This document shows positions 34,722 to 43,687 of a stretch of DNA of 64,000 nt, in pieces. The DNA is from Pseudomonadota bacterium. GTDB lineage: Bacteria; Pseudomonadota; Gammaproteobacteria; Burkholderiales; Burkholderiaceae_B. Position 1 is the stretch's first letter. Each line of letters begins with the position of its first letter. The notes beneath the pieces are model-generated. The model was not told the origin of the DNA, did no database searches, and worked only from the letters and a program-made list of their open reading frames with translations. Both the position numbers and the translations under genes were made by a program. Location: NCBI GenBank assembly GCA_023387815.1, contig JAEWHK010000006.1, positions 1 through 64,000 of the forward strand, written 5' to 3'.

Positions 34722-37364
34722 GTGAAAATAATCAAGCCGCTCACGGCCAGCCTGTTGACCAGACCTTATCGCTGGCGTGGAGCCAATCGGCTGGCTGTAG
34801 GCATCTATATTTTGCTGAGTCAAGACGAGAGCGGTCAGTTGCTGGAGCCTGATCAGAAGCTTTGGGCGGAAATGCTGCCTCAGTTGGACAGCGGTGGATT
34901 GCTTGACCAGATCATGCCTAAATCACGAGCGGAATATCTGATCAGCGGGTCTGCTTACACAGCACATCAGAGCGATAAAACGCGATGCATGGTGCGGGCT
35001 CAGGTCGCCGACCTCGAGAAAACATTGCTCGTCCACGGAGACAGATACTGGAATGCAGGACGTGCAAGCGCTGCGCAAGCTTTTGAGAAGATGCCGGTAG
35101 ATTGGTCGCATGCATTTGGAGGTCCTGATCATCCGGAAAATCCACAGGGTAAAGGACTTTATTCGGTGGAGCAGAAGGGCGAAGGGACATACCTGCGGAG
35201 CACTCCGCTGCCAAATATTGAAGACCCGCTAAAGCCTGTAGAGAAAGCCTCTGACCGGCCAATGCCAGCAGGATTTGGTCCAATCGGACCCACGCATCCC
35301 CGCCAGATGGAAAAAATGGGAACGTACTCGGAAGACTGGGAAAAATACGATTTTCCGGGTTTTCTTCCTGATATGGATCCATCGATTTTCAATATGGCGT
35401 CCGACGATCAGCAATGGGCCAGCCAGAACGGCCTACCTTTAGGAAAACCCTATCGAATCTGGAATATGCATCCGAAACAGCCTTGCTGGGAAGGCGTGAT
35501 CCCGATGTTGAAAGCAAGATGTTTTCTGCAGCGGCGTGATATTGACAAACGTTGCAAATTTGAAGAAGTCGGTAACATGCAGGCATCGACCATCTGGTTT
35601 TTGCCGGACGCGCAATCGATGATCATGATGTTTCATGGATCAGTGATGGTGCACGACTCCGAGGCGGATGATATCGAAGTGGCGATGGCGGCAGTCGAGG
35701 ACGTAAATAGCAGCAGATCGTCTGATCATTACGAGCGCATTATGCAATTGCGCCTGGACCCGGAAACGGCCGCTCTGCATCATCCTCAGGATACGGAATT
35801 AATGCCGCAAGCCTTGTTGCGGGCCAGTCGAGCGATTGATTACCGGCTCCCGCAAGGAAAAACAGGTGATCGCGTCCAGGCGTTCGTGGAGAACCAGCAG
35901 AACGCACTTCAATCCTGGATGAAGACGAGAGGCATGAACTATCACGATTATGTTCCCGAGCTTGTCGGTCCACCTGAGCAGTTTGATAACAGCTTGCAGA
36001 GCCAGGAGCGTAGTGACCAGATTTTTGAAAGCATGAAGGCGCAGGTGCAGGAACAGCTGCGCGCGAGTGAAGAGCCGCTACTTGCCGAGTATGCTGACTC
36101 GCTCGACGAGGATGAATCAGATCAAGCAACAAAAATCACATACGTCAAACAAAGTGGTCCTCCTGATTTGAGTGTTGTGGATGCTTCATTTAGCCAGACC
36201 GCTTATGCGGGTGAATCGGGCGATTCATCCAGTCTGGAAAAGCGTGCACGCCAGACCAAAAGTGATTTGCGCAAGGGTTATTTGTATTCTGTTCAATACC
36301 AAGAACCCGCTGCACGACTTTCGCCTGAGCTGAACGATCCGGTAAGACGTGAAATCCAAAGACGCTATCAGGAAGATGGCGATCTCACCGAGCTTGATTT
36401 GACTGGTGCGGATCTGAGCGGGCTGGATCTGAGTGGGGCGGATTTTTCGCGCTCCTTCATGGAAAGCGTGAAATTTGCGGGTGCACGGTTACATAACGTG
36501 AATTTCACGGAGACCGTGCTCGCGCGTGCCCATTTCGAGGATACTCATATTGAGGACTGCAACTTTACCCGCGCAAGTCTTGCAGAGGCGATATTTTCGG
36601 GCTGTACAGTGCGAAAATGCGAGTGGATCGAGACCCAGTGCGACCATCTTCGCATCGACAATTCAACGCTGAAAGAATGCCGATTGATACGGCTCATGTG
36701 TGACGGATGGCTGGTGCAGGACAGTATTCTGGATGACTGCTTGCTGGAGGCATGTATGTTGTCCGAGTCGCAGCTGAAATCAGTGCGTTTTACAAAGGGC
36801 AATTGGATGAAGGTGGCGTTTACAGACTGCACCTGGAAAGATTGCCATACCATCAATGCGAATTGGGATAGCGCTTCGTTCATGACCTGCAGGATCGAGG
36901 GTTGTGAGTGGGTCAGTAGCAAACTGGTGAACATGTTGTTTGAAGACGATCTCATACTCGCGGATTGTCAATGGCGAGATTGCAGCCTGCTCGAATGTAC
37001 CTTCCTTGCTGTGCAGGCAGAACGCCTCGCGTTTACCGGCAGTGATCTGAGCGAATCTGACTTTACAAAGGCTAAGCTGCGCAATTGTTCGTTTGATTCC
37101 GTACTTGCCCGGGACGCCATTTTCCATAAGGCAGATTTGCAGGGCGCTACATTTCGCAATGCCGACCTGATTCAGGCATCCCTGGAGCAATCAAGGCTGG
37201 AAAGTTGCAACTTCGAAGGCGCCACGCTGTTTCGGACCAACGTGTCAAAAGTCAGTGTCAATGCGCGTACACGACTGCGCAATGCTTACCGCGATCAGCT
37301 TGAAATTTACCCCATATACCGGGATCGTGAACAACAGATTGCGAATTTAATGAAAGATGAATGA
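34722..37364 (+). CDS. DUF2169 - pentapeptide repeat fusion, T6SS adaptor (paralogue)
   Basis: An 880-residue paralogue of the protein at 14329-16944, with the same three-part layout. DUF2169 runs from residue 1 to about 300 (R-P-Y-R-W-R-G-A-N, P-K-S-R-A-E-Y-L-I-S-G, A-F-G-G-P). A charged middle follows, and pentapeptide repeats start at about residue 556, the same position as in the island 1 copy (L-D-L-T-G-A-D-L-S-G-L-D-L-S-G-A). The start is a GTG with ACGGGG upstream. It overlaps the following pentapeptide gene by eight bases. Likely role: adaptor loading the PAAR-like tip and cargo of island 2 on VgrG3. Confidence 0.85.
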   Translation: MKIIKPLTASLLTRPYRWRGANRLAVGIYILLSQDESGQLLEPDQKLWAEMLPQLDSGGLLDQIMPKSRAEYLISGSAYTAHQSDKTRCMVRAQVADLEKTLLVHGDRYWNAGRASAAQAFEKMPVDWSHAFGGPDHPENPQGKGLYSVEQKGEGTYLRSTPLPNIEDPLKPVEKASDRPMPAGFGPIGPTHPRQMEKMGTYSEDWEKYDFPGFLPDMDPSIFNMASDDQQWASQNGLPLGKPYRIWNMHPKQPCWEGVIPMLKARCFLQRRDIDKRCKFEEVGNMQASTIWFLPDAQSMIMMFHGSVMVHDSEADDIEVAMAAVEDVNSSRSSDHYERIMQLRLDPETAALHHPQDTELMPQALLRASRAIDYRLPQGKTGDRVQAFVENQQNALQSWMKTRGMNYHDYVPELVGPPEQFDNSLQSQERSDQIFESMKAQVQEQLRASEEPLLAEYADSLDEDESDQATKITYVKQSGPPDLSVVDASFSQTAYAGESGDSSSLEKRARQTKSDLRKGYLYSVQYQEPAARLSPELNDPVRREIQRRYQEDGDLTELDLTGADLSGLDLSGADFSRSFMESVKFAGARLHNVNFTETVLARAHFEDTHIEDCNFTRASLAEAIFSGCTVRKCEWIETQCDHLRIDNSTLKECRLIRLMCDGWLVQDSILDDCLLEACMLSESQLKSVRFTKGNWMKVAFTDCTWKDCHTINANWDSASFMTCRIEGCEWVSSKLVNMLFEDDLILADCQWRDCSLLECTFLAVQAERLAFTGSDLSESDFTKAKLRNCSFDSVLARDAIFHKADLQGATFRNADLIQASLEQSRLESCNFEGATLFRTNVSKVSVNARTRLRNAYRDQLEIYPIYRDREQQIANLMKDE

Positions 37365-38418
37365 GTTTCGACTGAAGCAGTATCTGGATGCATCTGCACC
37401 ATGTTCTGATGAACGATTCGAGCGATTGACCCTTCAGGATTTGAATTTATCAGGTATGACATTTGACCGGGTATCATTTGCAGGTACGCGCTTTTTACGC
37501 TGTGATTTTGGTGAAGCGATGCTCAATGAATGTTGCTTTGCGGGTTGCGAGTTTGAAGACACGGATCTGTCGTCTGTTGTTTGCAATAAGGTGGACTTTT
37601 CCAGTGCAATTTTGAAAGGATGCCCGCTGGAAGAAGCAGTATTTAATGAGACGACATTCGAAAACGGCATTTTCAACGGAGCGACAGTAGACAATACCTT
37701 GTTTTGCCAGTGCCAGCTCCAGGGAGCCGTGCTGCAATTTGCATCGGCCCGCAAATGCGTATTTCAGGATAGTGCTCTGGATACGTGCCGATTTGGCGAT
37801 GATACGCTTGAGCAGTTCGTTTTTTATGAAACGGACTTGCGCAAGACTGAATTCGCATGCGAAGCATTTAACCAGGTTATTTTCGTAGGTAGTGATTTGA
37901 GTGGACAGGATTTTTCCGGCAGACGCTTTGTTGCCTGCCAATTTACCGAAGCCCGGCTGGAAAAGTGCAATTTTACGGGCGCCTGGGTACAGCAGTCAGT
38001 TTTTGCCAAAAGCAATCTGCGTCAGTCGGTGATGAATGAATTGGATGGTGAGAATACGCTATTTGCGCAGGCCGATCTTACCGGAGCTTCGCTGCGTTCT
38101 GCCAGTCTGAACCAGACGCTGTGGACGAGAGCAGGGCTTTCAGGTGCTGACTTCACGGGCTCTAGCATGCAAAACGCTGTATTGGAACGTGCTGATTGCA
38201 GATCGACCGTCTTTAGAAAATGTGATTTGTCCTACGCCATATTCGATTATGCTGTGCTAACGGATGCGGAGTTTGAGGGTGCCCGGCTTACGCAGGCCAG
38301 CACTCACGGTGCAGTGGATAAGTCTGCTTCCATGCGATGGGCTCCCGATATTCGGGCAGAAGACACGGCGTTACGCCGAGCGGAGCGACATAGCATTGGA
38401 AAACGCATGACCCAATAA
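37357..38418 (+). CDS. Pentapeptide repeat protein, T6SS-associated (paralogue)
   Basis: A 353-residue pentapeptide repeat protein and paralogue of the one at 16941-18044. Repeats such as L-S-G-Q-D-F-S-G-R and L-T-G-A-S-L-R-S-A cover nearly its full length. It is translationally coupled to the DUF2169 fusion by an eight-base overlap and is followed after 12 bases by the PAAR-like gene. Conservation of the pair in both islands argues for a joint function in spike assembly. It has no signal peptide. Confidence 0.85.
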   Translation: MNEFRLKQYLDASAPCSDERFERLTLQDLNLSGMTFDRVSFAGTRFLRCDFGEAMLNECCFAGCEFEDTDLSSVVCNKVDFSSAILKGCPLEEAVFNETTFENGIFNGATVDNTLFCQCQLQGAVLQFASARKCVFQDSALDTCRFGDDTLEQFVFYETDLRKTEFACEAFNQVIFVGSDLSGQDFSGRRFVACQFTEARLEKCNFTGAWVQQSVFAKSNLRQSVMNELDGENTLFAQADLTGASLRSASLNQTLWTRAGLSGADFTGSSMQNAVLERADCRSTVFRKCDLSYAIFDYAVLTDAEFEGARLTQASTHGAVDKSASMRWAPDIRAEDTALRRAERHSIGKRMTQ

Positions 38419-38430
38419 AGGAGAATTTTT

Positions 38431-38829
38431 ATGTGTTACAACATCACTTCACTCGGCGGTGGTTATATTGGCTGGCCGGACTGCTGCAAAACACCGCCAG
38501 CGATGCTTCCCATTCCTTACCCAAATTTTGGTACGCATTTGCTTGCGCCCAACCCCTGCTTTCGTGTGCTGTTCTGTTGTGGACCCGTACACAATAAGGG
38601 GACTAAGAAAGCGATTTCCTTTGGGGATCAGCCAGGAGTAGCCGGGGGATTGGCGTCGCAAGTGTTTATGAATCAGACTTCTCACCTGGCAAATTATTCG
38701 AATCGATATAAGATTTGTAATAAGGCATCGGTCAGGCTTTCGGGGATAGAAAAAAGCAATCGACGTAACGTGTTCGTGCTCGATGCAATACCCAGCTTTC
38801 AGTTTATTAATCTGACTCTGGCGGCCTGA
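38431..38829 (+). CDS. PAAR-like DUF4150 spike protein (paralogue)
   Basis: A 132-residue PAAR-like protein with the DUF4150 motif W-P-D-C-C-K-T-P-P-A-M-L-P-I-P-Y-P-N-F-G. It has more cysteines than the island 1 copy (C-C-K, L-F-C-C-G-P), which may bind a metal or form disulphides. A clear AAAGGAG precedes the ATG. No toxin domain is fused. As the last gene of island 2 it probably caps VgrG3. Its end overlaps the convergent DUF3592-like gene by 23 bases. Confidence 0.78.
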   Translation: MCYNITSLGGGYIGWPDCCKTPPAMLPIPYPNFGTHLLAPNPCFRVLFCCGPVHNKGTKKAISFGDQPGVAGGLASQVFMNQTSHLANYSNRYKICNKASVRLSGIEKSNRRNVFVLDAIPSFQFINLTLAA

Positions 38830-39280
38830 ATATTCCTTCCGTCGAACCGGGAATATAGCGTATAGGTAATTGGCCTGCTTTCCGGAATTCCTCGAAAGCA
38901 GCTTCACTCATGCGCACTCTGACTCGGACCTGCTCCTGAGTGCGTTGTCCCTCGGTTTGCGGAATCACTTCAAAATCATAGTACTCATCAAGATAGTCCG
39001 AATGACCGGACGAGGCTGCGCTGACGATGCTACCGATACCGTCCACGCCGTGGCGTTGCACCTTTTCTTCGAATTCCTTGCGTTTTTTCAGATAGCGGCC
39101 GTTATATACAATATAGGGAATTGTAAACACCTGCAGTACCAACAGAAACAGCAGATAATCCATCTGCACACCAGCGATCAGTAAAATGACGGCGAGTATT
39201 GCGCTGAGGATTTGAACATTTACCGCAACGCGATAGGCGATCTTTTCTTTCCGGGGGACGTCGCTGAGGCGGGAACGCAA
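38807..39280 (-). CDS. DUF3592-like small membrane protein (second copy)
   Basis: A 157-residue protein with two helices (about residues 23-41 and 43-62), a basic patch K-K-R-K-E-F, then a soluble domain starting H-G-V-D-G-I-G-S-I-V and ending L-P-I-R-Y-I-P-G-S-T-E-G-I-F. The start is a TTG with AGGAG seven bases upstream, the best ribosome site in the area. The layout is the same as the protein at 8259-8702, and both lie on the minus strand at an outer border of a T6SS island. Function unknown. Confidence 0.6.
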   Translation of the reverse strand: MRSRLSDVPRKEKIAYRVAVNVQILSAILAVILLIAGVQMDYLLFLLVLQVFTIPYIVYNGRYLKKRKEFEEKVQRHGVDGIGSIVSAASSGHSDYLDEYYDFEVIPQTEGQRTQEQVRVRVRMSEAAFEEFRKAGQLPIRYIPGSTEGIFRPPESD

Positions 39281-39522
39281 ATTTCAACTCCTGTGGATGG
39301 ATGAATCAACTGTTATCGCATTTCCAGATTGTACGACTATTCGTATATCCGATACACAAAACGGTCATTGGCGCGTCGACCTTGTCGCGCCAGGCGGCCT
39401 TGGCCGTTTCACGGACAAATGCTTCGAGCTGCTACTTTATCCATTTTATCTATTCTCTCTATGTCAGGGCTTAATGACGGACGGTTTACACCACTTTATT
39501 GACAGGCCCTGTTTGGAGAAAC

Positions 39523-40428
39523 TCAATCGAGTCCAAAATTCTTTATATTCTCAAGTTCGTATGGCGCATCCTCGGCAGGATATCTTAGCGTTTTATTGCC
39601 GTTTTCTTTGGCAATAGACCAGATGATACTTTCTCCGGCGGGAAGTACATTTGGTTTTTTCTTGTATAGAGGATCAGCATAGGCCGTTTCCGTATCGATC
39701 CAATCCCAGCCTTGCGCCTTGAAAGCTGTGATGATATCGGTTAGTGATTCTGCATTGATCTTGCTGGTGTGCAGCAATATGACGTGCTTTGGGGCGTATC
39801 CGAGTGTCTTTTGCGCTAACTCATCATAGTAGTCGGCTCGGCCCAATAGATGCTTTATGTACGCCTTTTTCAATGTGGTCAGTTTATCGACATTACCGTT
39901 TTTCGAATATTCCAGATATTTCAGGTTATAGAACCAGTCACTCGCGTCAATGCTCACTGCGCCAGATAGATAACCATGGTCGTCCAGCCATTTCCGCACC
40001 GCATCACGCTTCTCTTTCGTGTCCCCTTCTTTGAGAAACGGGAAGCGATATCGAGGCGTCCAGCCTACAAGAGGTTTCAGCGTGCGCTCAGTATTTGCAA
40101 TGCCTTCTATATAGTCTTTAGCGTTCGTATCCGGTTTGTTCAGGTTGATATGTCGCTCACTATGATTCCCGATCTTGTGGCCTTGCTTTCCCCATTCGGC
40201 AATCAAGTCTAATCCCGCAGTGCCGCCCAGCTTGATCAGGCTTGGGTAGACAATTGAATGAAGATGAGCTTGTTTCAGTTGGCTAAGAATTTTGTTATTA
40301 ATCTCGGCGGCTTCTGGGTTTGCGTCCGGATTCAGTCCGTCATCGAAACTGAATGCCAGTTGTTTTGCGTGAATTGATGCGCTTGCGCACATCATCAAAA
40401 GCAGGAAAATCCTGGAAATGTTAAACAT
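39523..40428 (-). CDS. Secreted polysaccharide deacetylase-family protein
   Basis: A 301-residue NodB-fold carbohydrate esterase family 4 protein. The signal peptide ends near S-I-H-A. Motif 1 is F-S-F-D-D-G (metal and catalytic Asp pair), motif 2 is G-N-H-S-E-R-H (metal histidines), and motif 3 is R-F-P-F in place of the usual R-x-P-x. It is expected in the periplasm, removing N- or O-acetyl groups from peptidoglycan or another polysaccharide. It stands alone next to T6SS island 2. Cell-wall modification is plausible but the substrate is not shown. Confidence 0.88.
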   Translation of the reverse strand: MFNISRIFLLLMMCASASIHAKQLAFSFDDGLNPDANPEAAEINNKILSQLKQAHLHSIVYPSLIKLGGTAGLDLIAEWGKQGHKIGNHSERHINLNKPDTNAKDYIEGIANTERTLKPLVGWTPRYRFPFLKEGDTKEKRDAVRKWLDDHGYLSGAVSIDASDWFYNLKYLEYSKNGNVDKLTTLKKAYIKHLLGRADYYDELAQKTLGYAPKHVILLHTSKINAESLTDIITAFKAQGWDWIDTETAYADPLYKKKPNVLPAGESIIWSIAKENGNKTLRYPAEDAPYELENIKNFGLD

Positions 40429-40692
40429 ATTTGCGGTATGAATTGAGGGGGAAGTGAATGAGGGGAATCAGGAACTGAATTGTATTGGGGCTTGAGGTGG
40501 TATTTAAATTGCAACGAGCAAAATCTGAAATAATTTTAGTCTGGCAAGGCATGCACTCCCAATAAACGCTACCATAGTGTCAAGTGCGATCAATGAATAT
40601 TACGAAAGTGATTGAACGCCCGATGAGAAACATTTGACCCACGACCTTGGTCGAAAGCAAGTGGGTTACCTTTTCAGCGAGACAAAGGCACC

Positions 40693-41571
40693 ATGCAGAT
40701 CGAAACATTCTTTGATGAGAACAGCAGCACTTTCAGCTATATCGTGATAGACACGAAAAGCGGGCAGTGCGCCATTATTGACAGCGTGCTCGGCTATGAT
40801 CCCAAATCCGGCCGCACGTCGCGTGCCGGTGCGAACCATATCGCTGAGCGCGTGCGAGCGCTGGGGGTGAGCGTCCAATGGATACTGGAGACTCATGTGC
40901 ACGCCGATCACCTGAGTGCCGCACCGTATCTACAGTCGCTTCTGGGCGGACGAACCGGCATCGGGGCAAACATTCGTACGGTACAAAAGGTTTTCGGCGA
41001 TATCTTCAATGCAGAGCAGGAGTTTGCGCGGGATGGTCGACAGTTCGAGCATTTGTTCGAAGATGGCGAAACCTTCATGATCGGCGCGCTGCGGGTGCGA
41101 GCCATGCACACTCCGGGCCATACACCCGCGTGCATGACATATGTGATCGAAGACGACGCCGCGCCTGATGCGCCAGCCGCAGCCTTTGTGGGTGACACGC
41201 TGTTCATGCCCGACTATGGCACAGCCCGCTGTGACTTTCCTGGTGGTGATGCGCGCACATTGTTCCGCTCTATCGGCCGGGTATTGTCGCTGCCACCGGA
41301 TACCGAGCTCTATATGTGTCACGACTATCGTCCCGGTGGACGCGAACTTCAATGGAAGACCACCGTGGCCAAAGAGCGGGCAGAAAATATTCACGTGCGT
41401 GATGGTACCAGCGAAGATGAGTTCGCAACCACGCGAGAGAAGCGCGACGCAACGCTCGCTATGCCCGTGCTGCTATTGCCATCCGTGCAGGTGAATATGC
41501 GGGCTGGTGAATTGCCGCCAGCAGAATCCAACGGCGTTCGTTATCTCAAGATTCCTGTTAATGTCATGTGA
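40693..41571 (+). CDS. Metallo-beta-lactamase-fold hydrolase, persulfide dioxygenase-like
   Basis: A 292-residue cytoplasmic MBL-fold protein. The metal motif is T-H-V-H-A-D-H-L-S-A-A near residue 66; further ligands lie in H-T-P-G-H-T-P-A and G-D-T-L-F-M-P-D-Y-G-T-A-R-C-D-F-P-G-G. This pattern, with the single-domain length and start, matches the ETHE1/BlhA-like group rather than true beta-lactamases or glyoxalase II. Such proteins oxidise glutathione persulfide or hydrolyse thioesters. A strong terminator follows. An imperfect inverted repeat lies upstream at 40637-40666. Confidence 0.85.
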   Translation: MQIETFFDENSSTFSYIVIDTKSGQCAIIDSVLGYDPKSGRTSRAGANHIAERVRALGVSVQWILETHVHADHLSAAPYLQSLLGGRTGIGANIRTVQKVFGDIFNAEQEFARDGRQFEHLFEDGETFMIGALRVRAMHTPGHTPACMTYVIEDDAAPDAPAAAFVGDTLFMPDYGTARCDFPGGDARTLFRSIGRVLSLPPDTELYMCHDYRPGGRELQWKTTVAKERAENIHVRDGTSEDEFATTREKRDATLAMPVLLLPSVQVNMRAGELPPAESNGVRYLKIPVNVM

Positions 41572-41657
41572 CAGAGGGCGATGCTCTTCGGTCGCGTGGG
41601 CTGGTGCCTCAATAACGCATGTTAGCCGCTTGCCCCGGACTGGCGAGTAGCTTGAGT

Positions 41658-41679
41658 GCCCGGACGATCCGGGCTTTTT
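41658..41679 (+). terminator. Rho-independent terminator after MBL gene
   Basis: GCCCGGA-CGA-TCCGGGC, a perfect seven-base stem with a three-base loop, followed by TTTTT. It separates the hydrolase gene from the iron cluster. Confidence 0.85.
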
Positions 41680-41719
41680 GTTGCTTTGGCACGCCTGAAC
41701 GCGGAAGATTCTAAACAGT

Positions 41720-41740
41720 AATGAGAATTATTGTTATCAT
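41720..41740. promoter_or_regulatory. Fur box upstream of fecI-like gene
   Basis: The run AATGAGAATTATTGTTATCA, plus one more T, is close to the classical Fur consensus of repeated NATA/TAT hexamers. It lies about 33 bases before the sigma factor start, so iron-loaded Fur would shut off the whole signalling cascade. Confidence 0.75.
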
Positions 41741-41772
41741 ACGGGCATCCGTCATTTACTTTCCTGGCTGGC

Positions 41773-42279
41773 ATGTCCGATTCGCCTACTTCGTCCAAGG
41801 GTTGGCTCGTGTATTATCGCGGGCTGATCGGATCCTGGGCAAAAAACAATTCCCGCGCTTCCGACGCGGAAGATGCGGTTCAGAATTCCGCCCTGAAGAT
41901 GCTGGGGCAAAGCCAGGAGGCGGTGCTCGATCCAAATGCCTACCTGTTTCGGGCGACCCGCAATCATTTGATCAATGAAGTCAAACGTCAGGCGCGCCAA
42001 CCCCTTACGTCCCTCGAAGCGCTTGCGCATGACGATCACCCGTTGCTCTCCGATCCCGAAGCCCCGGTACGCGCGCGTCAACTGGTCGATGCACTCGAAG
42101 CCGCCCTGCAACAATTGCCCCTTAAAAAGCGGCAGGTCTTCATTTATCATCGCCTGGAAGGGTACACGCATCCCGAGATTGCCGCCAAAATGAACATCAG
42201 TCTGAACACGGTGGAACGATACGTCATGGATGCGACCCGTCATATTCGTGAAAAGTTACAAAATTTTTGCGAAAATTGA
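41773..42279 (+). CDS. FecI-type ECF sigma factor
   Basis: An iron-starvation ECF sigma-70 factor of 168 residues, starting at ATG 41773; a longer frame begins at a TTG inside the Fur box. Region 2 contains the D-A-E-D-A-V-Q-N-S-A-L-K-M-L helix (near 32-45) and Y-L-F-R-A-T-R-N-H-L. Region 4 has L-P-L-K-K-R-Q-V-F-I-Y-H-R-L-E-G-Y-T-H-P-E-I-A-type helix-turn-helix sequence. It would be released by FecR when the outer-membrane receptor binds its siderophore. Targets are probably the two matching promoter elements at 42256-42311 and 43494-43549. Confidence 0.92.
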   Translation: MSDSPTSSKGWLVYYRGLIGSWAKNNSRASDAEDAVQNSALKMLGQSQEAVLDPNAYLFRATRNHLINEVKRQARQPLTSLEALAHDDHPLLSDPEAPVRARQLVDALEAALQQLPLKKRQVFIYHRLEGYTHPEIAAKMNISLNTVERYVMDATRHIREKLQNFCEN

Positions 42280-42311
42280 TCCGGTATTGTCCCTACATAT
42301 TTGTCTTTATG
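42256..42311 (+). promoter_or_regulatory. ECF sigma promoter element, copy 1 (before fecR)
   Basis: Contains ATCCGGTATT, 12 variable bases, then TTGTCTTTATG, with TTACAAA exactly 23 bases before the first block. The element begins inside the end of the sigma gene and ends 50 bases before fecR. An ungapped match with the same spacing lies before the receptor gene at 43494-43549. Recognition by the neighbouring FecI-like sigma is inferred from this pairing. Confidence 0.65.
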
Positions 42312-42360
42312 ATGACAACTGTCTTGTCCTCCACACTCCAAGTCCACCGCCCGTTCCTGC

Positions 42361-43461
42361 ATGGGTTTTGTTCCAAAAGAGATAGCACCATTGGTTATGA
42401 CTGATACTGTCCAGCCTGTTGATCCTGATTCTTTGCCCGATACCGCCAGTGTTGCCGCATACTGGTTCGCACGCGAAAGGTCTGGCCGTATGACTGAAGA
42501 GCAGCGCATGCAACGCGATGCATGGTTAATGGCCTCGACAGACCATGCTCTTGAGTACGAACGCGCCCGGGGTATATGGAATGCAGCGGGCCTGGTGCCC
42601 GCAGAAAGGCTGCAGGCGCTGATGAGTGAAACGCCGCAAGAGAGCAGGGCTCGCAGTCATGCTTCTTCTTATTCATCCTCCAGTACTGACACCCGCCACC
42701 GACGTACTGTCAGATCAGACGCCAGTCGTCGTCGCTTTGCATTCGGTTTGGGTCTTGCCTGTACCGTTGTCGCAGCAGCAGGAATCGGCGTTTATGTCAA
42801 CACATCGCAATCGTCATATAGCCTGCAGGTGGCTTCTGCGGTCGGGCAGTACCGCCAGGTCACCCTGCCGGACGATTCAATTATTGAACTTAATACTGGG
42901 ACACGAATTACGGTGAACTATTATTCTGACCGCAGGGAAGTTGTGTTGCAGGAAGGCGAAGCTGCCTTTACTGTCTCACCCGATGCCCAACGGCCTTTCT
43001 TTGTCGAGGCAGGTGACACCTCAGTCAGGGTCACGGGCACGCGCTTCGGGGTTCGCCGACAAGCACAGGCGGCCAGTATTGCAGTGCTATCGGGAGCAGT
43101 GCAGGTCCGGCAGGGACCGTGGTGGAGCCGGGAGCAGGCAGATTTGCGGGCCGGTCAGACGCTTACATCGGACACCGACAATCACTTCACCGTTCTGAGT
43201 GACCAGGATACGGCCTCTGTACTCGCATGGCGGCAAGGTCGTGTGGTCTTCCGTGATACGCCTCTGGCCAGTGCGGTCAATGAGATCAATCGCTATGCCA
43301 GTAAGCCCATACGCCTCAATATTGCGAATGCCAATTCAATTCATATCGCAGGCTCGTATAGCACTCGTAATATAAACGGCTTTCTTGATCTGCTTCCGGA
43401 GATTGCACCCGTTGCCGTGCAGCGACTGGCTGACGGATCGGCTGTCATTGTTCGTAAGTAA
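42361..43461 (+). CDS. FecR-family anti-sigma / signal transducer
   Basis: A 366-residue single-pass inner-membrane regulator. The cytoplasmic part (about 1-120) has the FecR N-terminal DUF4880 pattern A-A-Y-W-F-A-R-E-R-S-G-R-M-T and R-D-A-W-L-M-A-S. A helix at about 122-144 (F-G-L-G-L-A-C-T-V-V-A-A) spans the membrane. The periplasmic FecR domain has Y-R-Q-V-T-L-P-D-D-S-I-I-E-L-N-T-G-T and L-Q-E-G-E-A-A-F-T-V. The last 70 residues resemble an STN fold that contacts the receptor. It relays receptor occupancy to the sigma factor. ATG 42397 is an alternative start, and neither has a strong ribosome site. Confidence 0.9.
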   Translation: MGFVPKEIAPLVMTDTVQPVDPDSLPDTASVAAYWFARERSGRMTEEQRMQRDAWLMASTDHALEYERARGIWNAAGLVPAERLQALMSETPQESRARSHASSYSSSSTDTRHRRTVRSDASRRRFAFGLGLACTVVAAAGIGVYVNTSQSSYSLQVASAVGQYRQVTLPDDSIIELNTGTRITVNYYSDRREVVLQEGEAAFTVSPDAQRPFFVEAGDTSVRVTGTRFGVRRQAQAASIAVLSGAVQVRQGPWWSREQADLRAGQTLTSDTDNHFTVLSDQDTASVLAWRQGRVVFRDTPLASAVNEINRYASKPIRLNIANANSIHIAGSYSTRNINGFLDLLPEIAPVAVQRLADGSAVIVRK

Positions 43462-43493
43462 GATCAGATAGCGATCATTTTTGAAATAAATAA

Positions 43494-43549
43494 TTACAAA
43501 TTTCTCAGGCCAATTCATCCGGTATTTCACGCTGACGATTGTCTTTATG
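43494..43549 (+). promoter_or_regulatory. ECF sigma promoter element, copy 2 (before receptor)
   Basis: The same blocks and spacing as at 42256-42311: TTACAAA, then ATCCGGTATT 23 bases later, 12 variable bases, TTGTCTTTATG. It lies about 140 bases before the receptor start. The variable bases differ between the copies, so the conserved blocks are unlikely to be just a recent duplication. Confidence 0.65.
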
Positions 43550-43687
43550 GCTGAACAGGTTGTTCCGATGGTTGAGCGACCTCCCTCGAATCACCTTTGT
43601 ACAGTTGTGAAAGAACACTCAGCCAGGCAACGATAGCGGGCATGGGTGTCGCTTTTGTTCTCCTGTCCTGCTTTCTGGAAATGACAA

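Noticed and set aside
39297..39617. A 106-residue plus-strand frame beside the deacetylase gene
   Set aside because: It overlaps the end of the deacetylase gene, has no clear ribosome site and no recognisable motif. The stretch 39281-39522 is left as non-coding.
40637..40666. ACCCAC/GTGGGT inverted repeat with an inner GACC/GGTC before the MBL gene
   Set aside because: It is symmetrical but the spacing is uneven and no T tract follows; too weak to call a terminator or operator.
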